In this document: in pieces, positions 15,057 to 22,398 of the stretch
Layout of the letters: each line of letters begins with the position of its first letter
Numbering within the stretch: position 1 is the first letter of the stretch
Origin: Sellimonas sp963559135
GTDB lineage: Bacteria; Bacillota; Clostridia; Lachnospirales; Lachnospiraceae
DNA: 23,901 nucleotides
NCBI GenBank assembly: GCA_963559135.1
Contig: CAUWJP010000037.1
Coordinates: forward strand, 1-23,901
Direction of reading: 5' to 3'
Made by a program: the position numbers and the translations under genes
Notes under the pieces: model-generated
Told to the model about the DNA's origin: nothing
The model's input: only the letters and a program-made list of their open reading frames with translations
Databases searched by the model: none

Positions 15057-16196
15057 ATGAAGCAAAACAGTATGTTAGCAATGATTTTGGCTGGCGGGAG
15101 AGGTACTCGTTTGCACGAACTTACCACAAAAGTAGCAAAACCTGCCGTTTCATATGGTGGAAAATACCGTATCATCGATTTCCCTTTAAGCAACTGTGCA
15201 AACAGCGGCATTGATACTGTAGGGGTTTTAACACAGTACGAATCAATTCTTCTGAACAGTTACGTTGCAGCAGGTCGCCGCTGGGGACTTGATGCAAAAA
15301 ACAGCGGTGTTTATGTACTGCCACCTCGTGAAAAAGCCGATGCGAACTTGGATGTTTACAGGGGAACCGCTGATGCGATTTCACAGAACATCGATTTTAT
15401 CGACACTTTTTCTCCGGAATATCTTCTGATCCTTTCTGGAGACCACATCTACAAGATGAACTATGCAAAGATGTTGGCTTACCACAAAGAATGTAATGCC
15501 GATGCGACGATTGCCATAATTGAAGTACCATTAAAAGAAGCAAGCCGTTTCGGTATCATGAATACAGATGAGACCGGACGTATTTACGAATTTGAAGAAA
15601 AACCGGAGCATCCAAAGAGCACACTCGCTTCCATGGGTATCTATATCTTTAACTGGAAGCTGTTACGCAAAATGCTGATTGCCGATGCAAAGGATCCTGA
15701 TTCCAACCACGATTTTGGAAAGGATATTATCCCTCAGCTTCTTGTTGATGATAAGCGTCTGTACGCTTATAAATTCAAAGGCTACTGGAAAGATGTCGGA
15801 ACTATTGATTCTCTCTGGGAAGCAAATATGGATCTTCTTGATGCTCACAATGAACTTGATCTGAATGATTCTTCCTGGAAGATCTATACTGAAGACGTAA
15901 CAACACTCCCTCATTATGTAGGTCCTGACGCAGATATTCAGCGTGCATTCATCACTCAGGGTTGTTTGATCGACGGAATGGTTAAAAATTCTGTTCTGTT
16001 TACAGGTGCACGGATCGGTGCCGGTGCCAAAGTTATTGACAGCGTTCTCATGCCAGATGCAGAAGTCGCAGAAGGTGCAACTGTAATCCGCTCTCTTGTT
16101 GCGGACGGCGTTAAAATCGGAAAAGATGCTGTTGTCGGAAGTGCTGACAGCGAGCACATCGAATTAGTGGCGAAAAACGTAAAGGGGGCTGAGTAA
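15057..16196 (+). CDS. glgC: Glucose-1-phosphate adenylyltransferase, catalytic subunit
   Basis: This 379-residue enzyme makes ADP-glucose from glucose-1-phosphate and ATP, the committed step of bacterial glycogen synthesis. The nucleotidyltransferase domain opens with MLAMILAGGRGTRL, with GGRGTR at residues 13-18 for phosphate binding. It continues with IIDFPLSNC, the SGDHIYKM metal-binding region near residue 132 and the FEEKP motif. The C-terminal left-handed beta-helix shows GCLIDGMVKNSVLF repeats. The start at 15057 has AAGGGAGG eight bases upstream. A reading frame extends 25 codons further upstream but crosses the promoter and is rejected. Two bases separate it from glgD. Other glg genes (synthase, branching enzyme) are not in the window. 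Confidence 0.96.
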   Translation: MKQNSMLAMILAGGRGTRLHELTTKVAKPAVSYGGKYRIIDFPLSNCANSGIDTVGVLTQYESILLNSYVAAGRRWGLDAKNSGVYVLPPREKADANLDVYRGTADAISQNIDFIDTFSPEYLLILSGDHIYKMNYAKMLAYHKECNADATIAIIEVPLKEASRFGIMNTDETGRIYEFEEKPEHPKSTLASMGIYIFNWKLLRKMLIADAKDPDSNHDFGKDIIPQLLVDDKRLYAYKFKGYWKDVGTIDSLWEANMDLLDAHNELDLNDSSWKIYTEDVTTLPHYVGPDADIQRAFITQGCLIDGMVKNSVLFTGARIGAGAKVIDSVLMPDAEVAEGATVIRSLVADGVKIGKDAVVGSADSEHIELVAKNVKGAE

Positions 16197-16197
16197 T

Positions 16198-17313
16198 ATG
16201 AGCAGAGCATTTGGAATTGTAAATTTTGCCGGAAATCATATCGGCGTTGACGGGATGACTGTATACCGTCCGATCGGAGCATTCTCCTTCCTCGGAAGAT
16301 ACCGCGTTATCGATTTTCCGATTTCAAACATGACAAACAGTGGGATTGATCACATTCATGTATATATCAGAAGAAAACCTCGTTCACTGGTAGAACACCT
16401 TGGAACAGGACGTCATTACAACCTGAACTCCAAGAGAGGCAAACTTCTCACACTGTTCTCCGAGTACAACGGTGAAAATGATGTATACAATACCGATATT
16501 GCGGCATATCGTGAAAACCTGGAATGCATCGAAGACACTCCGTATCCATATGTGATCCTTGCGCCAAGCTACATGGTTTATTCTCAGAACTTCGACACCC
16601 TGCTTCAAAATCACATCGATTCCGGAGCTGATATCACGTTGCTCTATCATACGGTAGACACAGCAAAAGAAGAGTTCTTAAAATGTGATATTCTGAATCT
16701 GAACAAACAGAAAGGTGTTCTCTCTATCGAGCCGAATAACGGAAACGCAAAGAACCGTAACATCTTCATGGATACATACGTTATGAAGAAAGAGCTTTTC
16801 CTGGAACTGATTGCCAAAGCTAAAAAGCTCTCCTCCATTTACACCTTATCCCAGATCGTTAATTTTGAATGCGGCGAACTGGATGTACGTGGAGTTTCCC
16901 ACCATGGATTCTTTGCTTCCATCACAGACTTCAAGAGCTATTACAACGCAAATATCGACCTGATCGATTCCAAAGCGGCATTGAGTCTCTTTGAAAAGAA
17001 CTGGCCGATTTATACAAGAACAAACGATTCCTGCCCGACACAGTACTTCGAGACAGCTTCTGTAAAGAATTCTGTTGTCTCCAATGGCTGTCTGATCGAA
17101 GGAACCGTTGAAAATTCCGTAATCGGACGTGGTTGCGTAGTGAAAAAAGGCGCCGTTGTACAAAACAGCGTAATCCTTCCTGGTGCATCCATCGGCAAGG
17201 ATATTACGATAGAAAATTATGTCGTAGACAAAAATTCCAACATCTGCCATGTTTCCAATCTGATTGGTACGCCGGATAACCCTGGTTATATCAAACGTGG
17301 TGATACCATTTAA
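16198..17313 (+). CDS. glgD: Glucose-1-phosphate adenylyltransferase, GlgD subunit
   Basis: This 371-residue paralogue of GlgC has the same two-domain plan. The GGRGTR phosphate loop is absent: the N-terminus reads IVNFAGNHIGVDGMT, and the expected SGDH metal site is replaced by LAPSYMVYS. This matches the known role of GlgD in Firmicutes as a non-catalytic or weakly catalytic partner that boosts and tunes GlgC in a GlgC/GlgD heterotetramer. The beta-helix part carries NSVVSNGCLIEGTVENSVI repeats near residues 285-305. It starts immediately after the glgC stop and ends before a strong terminator, forming a two-gene operon. Confidence 0.95.
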   Translation: MSRAFGIVNFAGNHIGVDGMTVYRPIGAFSFLGRYRVIDFPISNMTNSGIDHIHVYIRRKPRSLVEHLGTGRHYNLNSKRGKLLTLFSEYNGENDVYNTDIAAYRENLECIEDTPYPYVILAPSYMVYSQNFDTLLQNHIDSGADITLLYHTVDTAKEEFLKCDILNLNKQKGVLSIEPNNGNAKNRNIFMDTYVMKKELFLELIAKAKKLSSIYTLSQIVNFECGELDVRGVSHHGFFASITDFKSYYNANIDLIDSKAALSLFEKNWPIYTRTNDSCPTQYFETASVKNSVVSNGCLIEGTVENSVIGRGCVVKKGAVVQNSVILPGASIGKDITIENYVVDKNSNICHVSNLIGTPDNPGYIKRGDTI

Positions 17314-17325
17314 TTACAAAAATCT

Positions 17326-17348
17326 CGGGGATGCTTCATGCATCCCCG
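17326..17348 (+). terminator. Rho-independent terminator of glgCD
   Basis: A 9-base GC-rich stem (CGGGGATGC, 17326-17334, with 17340-17348) and a 5-base loop are followed by TTTTTTATTTT. On the opposite strand the hairpin is followed by ATTTTTG, so it may also stop the convergent lipoprotein transcript. Confidence 0.93.
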
Positions 17349-17364
17349 TTTTTTATTTTATTAA

Positions 17365-18450
17365 TTATAAAGGATAAGTGAATACGATTGTATCACTGAC
17401 GTCGTACCGATAGCTGTTTTCTGCCATCTTTTCTATATCCTTCTTCGTAAATTCTCTTGTCCCATCTGTCTGGAATATTGCCTGACCATTGACGGAAACG
17501 TGAACTGTCCCGTTCTGTTCCGTCCACGCCCCCGATGATAGATTACAGCTGCTCATTCCTTCAATATCACCTCGAAGCTGTGTTTCTGTCGATGCCGCTA
17601 CACCATACGATACATACTCTCCGCTCTCTTTATCTACCAGCATTTCTGTGTAAATCGTAGCTGTCAGAATCAGATCATCCCCGACATTCTTATCTTTCAT
17701 CCGTTCTTCGTATACAATATTGCACTCTTCTACATTTATGCCGTAGTATGCTCGAAGAATCTTATGCTGGTTTTCTACCTCGGCTGGTGCTTCTTCTACG
17801 GGGATACCTGCCTGCTTTGCATAGGCAGAAAGGAAATCTTCCTGGCTGATTTCTCTTGGTTCATAAATCCGCATCTGCGTTGCCGCCAATCCTTCATCTT
17901 CCGTCACCTGAGTGATTTTCCCGTCTGAATCGCGGGTAAATGTAAATCTTGCTTCCTCCGTTCTGCCTCCCTGCATATACTGGACGTGAACAGTCTCTGT
18001 ATATTCACTTCTGTCTTCCAGTGTTATCTCCTTTACTTGAAGCTCCGTTCCTTCCTCCTCTGCCACCAGGAGGAATTTCACAGCCGGTCCTGAAGTGAGA
18101 AAATCCTGCATTCCGTTTTCTGTAAAATAGTCTCCGATCTTATCTTCCCAGTTTTTCATGACAGAAGCATTCTCTCCTGCTGTTTCTCCCGCATTCTCCT
18201 GCACCTGCTCAACGTCCACTCCTTCTCCCATTACGGACGGTGTGAACAGAAGATCTCCATTCGGCCCTGTCATCATGGCCTCAATCACTGCCTTCGCCTC
18301 CGCGTTCACTTCTTCTTCCCTGACTTCGGTTTTCTTTTGATCTGTCTCCTTTTCTTTTATCGTCTTATCCTCGGACTGACATCCTGCCAGAAGAACTGCC
18401 ATCATAAGTGTCAGAACCCATATCCGTCTCCATTTCCTTTTGCTTCTCAT
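17365..18450 (-). CDS. Lipoprotein of unknown function
   Basis: This 361-residue exported lipoprotein has N-terminal MRSKRKWRR, a hydrophobic stretch and the lipobox LLAGC with the acylated Cys24. A Lys/Glu-rich spacer (about 28-55) resembles a wall-spanning linker. The rest is a hydrophilic mixed alpha/beta region with two probable repeats of a VEEAP/EISQEDF helical type that I cannot assign to a domain. ATG at 18448-18450 has AAAGGAGGG upstream. A TTG six codons earlier is rejected because it would overlap that ribosome binding site. It is monocistronic, convergent with glgCD, and has its own extended -10 promoter. The last residues (VSDTIVFTYPL) are beta-like. No function is claimed. Confidence 0.88.
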   Translation of the reverse strand: MRSKRKWRRIWVLTLMMAVLLAGCQSEDKTIKEKETDQKKTEVREEEVNAEAKAVIEAMMTGPNGDLLFTPSVMGEGVDVEQVQENAGETAGENASVMKNWEDKIGDYFTENGMQDFLTSGPAVKFLLVAEEEGTELQVKEITLEDRSEYTETVHVQYMQGGRTEEARFTFTRDSDGKITQVTEDEGLAATQMRIYEPREISQEDFLSAYAKQAGIPVEEAPAEVENQHKILRAYYGINVEECNIVYEERMKDKNVGDDLILTATIYTEMLVDKESGEYVSYGVAASTETQLRGDIEGMSSCNLSSGAWTEQNGTVHVSVNGQAIFQTDGTREFTKKDIEKMAENSYRYDVSDTIVFTYPL

Positions 18451-18494
18451 ACTTTTCCCTCCTTTCAAAAGAAAATAGTCATTCTATTGTTTCA

Positions 18495-18503
18495 ATTATA
18501 TCA
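18495..18503 (-). promoter_or_regulatory. Extended -10 promoter of the lipoprotein gene
   Basis: The minus strand reads TGATATAAT, an extended -10 with perfect TATAAT (18495-18500). No good -35 lies 17 bases upstream, as is common for extended -10 promoters. The ribosome binding site follows about 35 bases later. Confidence 0.6.
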
Positions 18504-18566
18504 TGTTTTCATTTTATTTAATTGATTATTATATGTTTTGCGAATTTTTGTACATTTTACACAAAA

Positions 18567-18597
18567 AGAGCGTCATGGTTTTCACACATCACGCTCT
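18567..18597 (-). terminator. Rho-independent terminator of glutaminase gene
   Basis: AGAGCGT (minus strand, 18591-18597) pairs with ACGCTCT (18567-18573), with a further ATG/CAT pairing inside. The stem is followed by TTTTTGTG on the minus strand. It lies 28 bases beyond the glutaminase stop codon. Confidence 0.8.
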
Positions 18598-18624
18598 CAT
18601 TCTTCATTCCACTTCTTCTATTGT

Positions 18625-19545
18625 CTAAAACAGTGAAATCCCCATCTTGTTTGACAAGTATTCCAAAATCTTAATTCCTCCGGCACTATTTCCCTTTTCA
18701 TCCAGGGCCGGGCCGAATACGCCGATCCCCATCCGATCCACAAGCGGAACTGCAATTCCGCCTCCGACACCACTTTTTGCCGGGAATCCAACTGTCATGG
18801 CAAATTCGCCGGAACCATCATACATCCCGCATGTCAACATCAACGCACGAATCGCTTTCGCATACTGTGGCTCGATCAACTCTTCCTGATCCATCGGATC
18901 CACACCATGATTAGCAAGCACCAGACTCATATACGCAATATCGTGAGCGGTCACATTGACCGAACACATCCGGAAATAAAAGTCCAGGCACTCTTCCACA
19001 TCGCCCTCTAGAATCCCGGATGCTTTCAGATAATACGCCAAAGCCCGGTTCCGGTCTCCTGTCTCCCGCTCAGATTCGTAAACAGCCTGGTTCAGACTAA
19101 TTTCCTCGTTGTTGCAGAGTTTCCTCGTAAATTCCAGAAAACGTTCAAATTTCTCATCTGCATCCTTTCCTTTGATGCAGCTTGCCACAGTAATGGCTCC
19201 CGCATTAATAAACGGATTAAACGGACGGGTCTTTGTCTCCAGTTTTACGATGGAATTGAACGGATCTCCAGTCGGCTCCACACCAACCTTTTCATGGAAA
19301 AGATGATCCGCTCCACAGTCCCGAATCGCAAGAATCAACGATACCAGCTTGGAAATACTCTGGATTGTAAACGGAATTCTCGTATCTCCCGCTTCCAGCA
19401 CATTGCCGTCCAGATCCATTGTACAGACCCCGAGATAATATTTATTCACATCCCGCAACTGTGGAATATACTGCGCTGTCATACCCAGCTTGGTAAATGC
19501 TTTCCCGTAGTGTAGGGCATCTTTCAGAAGCTCTTCTGTCAGCAT
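18625..19545 (-). CDS. glsA: Glutaminase
   Basis: This 306-residue enzyme hydrolyses glutamine to glutamate and ammonia. It belongs to the serine-dependent, beta-lactamase-fold glutaminases. The catalytic SxxK is Ser63-Ile-Ser-Lys66 in FTIQSISKLV. Further family motifs are EPTGDPFNS, PFNPFINAGAI near residue 117 and KSGVGGGIAVPLV near 260. The length equals typical bacterial GlsA. I start at ATG 19543-19545 because GGGAG lies seven bases upstream and MLTEELL fits the family. An upstream ATG at 19569 lacks a spaced ribosome binding site. It is monocistronic with its own promoter and terminator. Possible roles are nitrogen supply or glutamate-dependent acid resistance, but neither is shown by context. 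Confidence 0.95.
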   Translation of the reverse strand: MLTEELLKDALHYGKAFTKLGMTAQYIPQLRDVNKYYLGVCTMDLDGNVLEAGDTRIPFTIQSISKLVSLILAIRDCGADHLFHEKVGVEPTGDPFNSIVKLETKTRPFNPFINAGAITVASCIKGKDADEKFERFLEFTRKLCNNEEISLNQAVYESERETGDRNRALAYYLKASGILEGDVEECLDFYFRMCSVNVTAHDIAYMSLVLANHGVDPMDQEELIEPQYAKAIRALMLTCGMYDGSGEFAMTVGFPAKSGVGGGIAVPLVDRMGIGVFGPALDEKGNSAGGIKILEYLSNKMGISLF

Positions 19546-19586
19546 CGCGCCTCTCCCTTCCTTTCTCATCCTGTCATATCGATAAA

Positions 19587-19615
19587 ATTATCCATAATTT
19601 TTCCATCCGTGTCAA
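19587..19615 (-). promoter_or_regulatory. Sigma-A promoter of glsA
   Basis: Minus-strand TTGACA (19610-19615) and GATAAT (19587-19592) have a 17-base spacer. This is close to consensus, so glsA is transcribed independently of ppk. Confidence 0.85.
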
Positions 19616-19675
19616 GAAGAAAGAAACTCTCTGATCCGACTGTCCCGGCACTATCTGTTTAGGCGCTGTAATTTC

Positions 19676-21709
19676 CTATCTGTTGTATGCATCCTCGTAC
19701 AAACGCTCCTGAGAATTCAGAGGCTCTTCCTCATTATGTACCTTGTAGTACATACCGTCCCCATGCATCTCACGTGCCTTCTGGTTGTCATGATTCATTG
19801 TATCAAAAATGTATTCCAGCTTTTTCTGGATGGCCGGATCATAGACCGGTGATGCAACCTCCACGCGTTTGACTGTATTTCTTGTCATAAAGTCCGCAGA
19901 TGCTATGTAGTATTTTCTCCGCTCCTTCGTGCCAAACATATAAATCCGGGAATGTTCCAGAAACCGTCCTACAATACTGATAATACGGATGTTCTCGGTC
20001 TTTCCTTTCACTCCTGCCACCAAACAGCAGATTCCACGGATTATCATCTCGATCTTCACACCCGCACAGGAAGCCTCAATCAGCTTGTCAATAATCTTCT
20101 TGTCCGTCAGGGAATTCATCTTGATTCCGATATATGCCGGCTCCCCTTTCTTGGCATGTTCGATCTCCTCGTCCATCATATCCAGCACCCGGTTCTGCAG
20201 ACAGTGAGGCGCCACAAGAAGATGCTGCATGTCTTCCACTACTTCCCCTTTTGCAAGGGCACGGAATACCTTTGCCGCCTCGATACCGATATCGGTATTT
20301 GCTGTCATCAGGGAAAGGTCTGTATACAGTCTGGACGTCTTTTCATTATAGTTTCCGGTTCCGATCTGTGTAATACACTCAAACTGCTTATCTGTCTTTC
20401 TTGTGATCAGGCAAAGCTTGGAATGTACCTTATAGCCATCCAGCCCATAAATTACCTGGCATCCGGCATTTTCCAGACGACGGGACCACTCAATATTATT
20501 TTCCTCATCAAAACGGGCACGAAGCTCCACAAGCACGACAACTTCCTTTCCATTCTCCGCAGCTTCAATCAGCGCCTCAATCACCTTACTCTGCTTTGCA
20601 AGACGATACAAAGTCATCTTGATGGAAACCACGCTTTCATCCTCTGCCGCCTCATTCAGAAGGCGTAAGAACGGCCGGATCGACTCGTATGGATAGGAAA
20701 GGAGCTTATCTCCCTCTTTAATCTGCTCAATAATGCTTCTTCCGTCCTGGAACATCGGTGACTTCTGCGGGGTTCTTTTTTCGTAAAACAGGCTTTCATT
20801 TTTCCTGAGCATATCCTGAATCCGGAATACAAAAGAGAAATCCAGCGGAACCTCGGAATGGAACACATACTTCTCCTCCAGACCCAGATAATTATCCAGC
20901 ATCAGCATACTTCCGATATCCAGATCTCCGGACATTTCAAGGCGAATCGGGGCAAGTTTTCTTCTCTGCTTCATCAGATCCGCCATAAATTCCCGATAAT
21001 CCAGATCCTCGTCATAGAGCGCATCTGCGTCAATGTCAGCGTTTCTCGTAACACGAATCAGCGCTTTACCCTGAATCTTGTATCCCGGAAATACCTTGGA
21101 TACAAAGTGAAGAATCAAATCTTCACCAAGAACATAAGAGCCCTTTTCTCCCGGAATCTCAATCATCCTCTGGAAAATGTTGCTCGTACACGGCACAATT
21201 CCCAGACGTATCTTCTTACTACTTTTGGTCGTCAGAGAAACAACAGCATAAATTTCATTATTCTTCAAAAACGGGAACGGCTGTCTTCTTCCGACTACAG
21301 TCGGGGAAATCAGCGGAAGAATCTCTGACTGGAAGAATCGTTCCATCTTCTTCTCATCTTCGATCTGATCCATGCGGTACAGACGGACACCTTCTTTGGC
21401 AACCTTCTCGATCAGCTTCTTGTATACCTTTTCCTTCCTTGTATTCAGTTTTCTAACCTCTGCAAGTATCGCGTCAATCTGCTCCTGTGAGGACATCTTC
21501 GTCTTATTATCCCTGATATCCTGAGGCAGTAGCGTCTGGTCGTACAGGGAACCAACCCGGACCATGAAAAATTCGTCCAGATTCGTCTGATAAATCGATA
21601 CGAAAGTAAAGCGCTCGCAGAGCGGTACGGATTTATCCTCCGCTTCTTCCAGTACCCTTTCATTAAATTTCAGCCACGAAAGCTCTCGATTCATATATTC
21701 GCTTCCCAT
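19676..21709 (-). CDS. ppk1: Polyphosphate kinase 1
   Basis: This 677-residue enzyme reversibly polymerises ATP terminal phosphate into inorganic polyphosphate. The four PPK1 domains can be followed: N-terminal ELSWLKFNERVLEEA, a head domain, then two phospholipase-D-like catalytic domains. The autophosphorylated His is His429 in KVHSKLCLITRK, and the second catalytic His is His586 in EHSRIYMFG. These correspond to His435 and His592 of E. coli PPK. The start is not certain. ATG 21709 gives MGSEYMNRELSW, which parallels E. coli MGQEKLYIEKELSW, and has AAGGAG 12 bases upstream. ATG 21730 adds seven residues but has no spaced ribosome binding site. The leader is long (about 245 bases) and contains a small ORF and Pho-box-like repeats. 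Confidence 0.96.
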   Translation of the reverse strand: MGSEYMNRELSWLKFNERVLEEAEDKSVPLCERFTFVSIYQTNLDEFFMVRVGSLYDQTLLPQDIRDNKTKMSSQEQIDAILAEVRKLNTRKEKVYKKLIEKVAKEGVRLYRMDQIEDEKKMERFFQSEILPLISPTVVGRRQPFPFLKNNEIYAVVSLTTKSSKKIRLGIVPCTSNIFQRMIEIPGEKGSYVLGEDLILHFVSKVFPGYKIQGKALIRVTRNADIDADALYDEDLDYREFMADLMKQRRKLAPIRLEMSGDLDIGSMLMLDNYLGLEEKYVFHSEVPLDFSFVFRIQDMLRKNESLFYEKRTPQKSPMFQDGRSIIEQIKEGDKLLSYPYESIRPFLRLLNEAAEDESVVSIKMTLYRLAKQSKVIEALIEAAENGKEVVVLVELRARFDEENNIEWSRRLENAGCQVIYGLDGYKVHSKLCLITRKTDKQFECITQIGTGNYNEKTSRLYTDLSLMTANTDIGIEAAKVFRALAKGEVVEDMQHLLVAPHCLQNRVLDMMDEEIEHAKKGEPAYIGIKMNSLTDKKIIDKLIEASCAGVKIEMIIRGICCLVAGVKGKTENIRIISIVGRFLEHSRIYMFGTKERRKYYIASADFMTRNTVKRVEVASPVYDPAIQKKLEYIFDTMNHDNQKAREMHGDGMYYKVHNEEEPLNSQERLYEDAYNR

Positions 21710-21754
21710 ATATTCTATCCGCTCCTTCATTCCTTTTCTGCAGTATCCTTTTTC

Positions 21755-21889
21755 CTATCGGCAGTTCCTGTATGGAACACTGCGAAATACCCTCTTCGCA
21801 TTCCCATCCACCTTTGTCTCCATACAATAATAACGAACTACCATATCGCTTTTTATCTGTTTTCTACTGCGTTTTTCTCTTTTCATCAT
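21755..21889 (-). CDS. Possible 44-residue basic small ORF in the ppk leader
   Basis: The frame starts ATGATG (21884-21889). AAGGGG lies four bases before the first and seven before the second Met, a plausible ribosome binding site. The product is strongly basic at its N-terminus (KREKRSRKQIK) and has two Cys residues. It stops 24 bases before the nearest ppk start. A longer reading of the same frame, back to 22057, would cross the promoter and is rejected. It could be a leader peptide, a small ribosome- or RNA-binding protein, or chance. I recognise no family. Confidence 0.35.
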   Translation of the reverse strand: MMKREKRSRKQIKSDMVVRYYCMETKVDGNAKRVFRSVPYRNCR

Positions 21890-21960
21890 ATACCCCTTTT
21901 CCTGAAAAATCAATTTATAGTTTCTGTTTGAGTATATAAACTTTACAACAAAAAAAGAAT

Positions 21961-21988
21961 AACATAGTGCCCCTGTAATCCGTGTCAA
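21961..21988 (-). promoter_or_regulatory. Probable promoter of ppk (and small ORF)
   Basis: Minus-strand TTGACA (21983-21988) is followed after 16 bases by TATGTT (21961-21966). The -35 is consensus and the -10 is weak, as expected for an activator-dependent promoter. It lies just downstream of the terminator of the CD3324 unit. Confidence 0.55.
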
Positions 21989-22042
21989 ATCTACATTAAA
22001 TTCATGTAAAACCGCACATTTCTTTCGTAAAATCAATGTAAA
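21983..22042 (-). promoter_or_regulatory. Pho-box-like array of TTTACA hexamers upstream of ppk
   Basis: Reading the minus strand, TTTACA-like hexamers begin at 22042 (TTTACA), 22031 (TTTACG), 22010 (TTTACA), 21999 (TTAATG) and 21988 (TTGACA, which is the -35). Spacings are 11, 21, 11 and 11 bases. Direct hexamers at 11-base period running into the -35 are the known architecture of PhoP (Bacillus) and PhoB (E. coli) sites. The middle position is not a match. Phosphate control of ppk is the natural inference. Confidence 0.5.
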
Positions 22043-22043
22043 A

Positions 22044-22080
22044 ACAGACGTAGGCACACAACTGTATCTCCTACGCCTGT
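22044..22080 (-). terminator. Rho-independent terminator of the CD3324/NTase-like unit
   Basis: ACAGGCGTAGG (minus strand, 22070-22080) pairs over 11 bases (one G-U) with 22044-22054. A 15-base loop separates the arms and TTTT follows. It lies 37 bases after the CD3324-family stop codon and abuts the Pho-box-like array. Confidence 0.8.
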
Positions 22081-22116
22081 TTTATAAGCCGCTCATTCAA
22101 TGTCACATTTTTTCCT

Positions 22117-22398
22117 TTATACCCCCGAATGATCCTCACATCTTTTATATACGATTTTTCTGATGGAATCCGTAGATAATTTAAATTCATCTGCAAGCGA
22201 ATCTATACTATCCCCATTTTGAAATTTATCCCGGATTCTTTCATTCCGTTCCTGATAATAGGTACGGGCTCCCGATACTGCTCCCCATCTTTTCTTTTCC
22301 TGCGAACGGGGAATATACACTGTTTCTCCCGACACATATTTTTGCAGTTCTTCAAGCAAATGATCCGGAATGATATCCCGAGCATTTCTATATCTCAT
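22117..22398 (-). CDS. CD3324-family small helix-turn-helix protein
   Basis: This 93-residue protein begins with the family pattern RYRNARDIIPDHLLEELQKYV, then GETVYIPR, and KKRWG near residue 37. After YYQERNERIRDKFQNG comes a helix-turn-helix DSIDSLADEFKLSTDSIRKIV near residues 63-83, like sigma-70 region 4 or resolvase-type domains. The start is ATG 22396-22398: GGAGG lies nine bases upstream and the family begins here. A longer frame to 22503 lies entirely inside the neighbouring gene and is rejected. It overlaps the preceding NTase-like gene by 11 bases, so the two are coupled. The family is assumed to bind nucleic acid, with no known targets. Confidence 0.85.
   Translation of the reverse strand: MRYRNARDIIPDHLLEELQKYVSGETVYIPRSQEKKRWGAVSGARTYYQERNERIRDKFQNGDSIDSLADEFKLSTDSIRKIVYKRCEDHSGV

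Noticed and set aside
19616..19675. Terminator after ppk
   Set aside because: I searched the spacer on the minus strand and found only weak CCG/CGG pairing without a T-tract.
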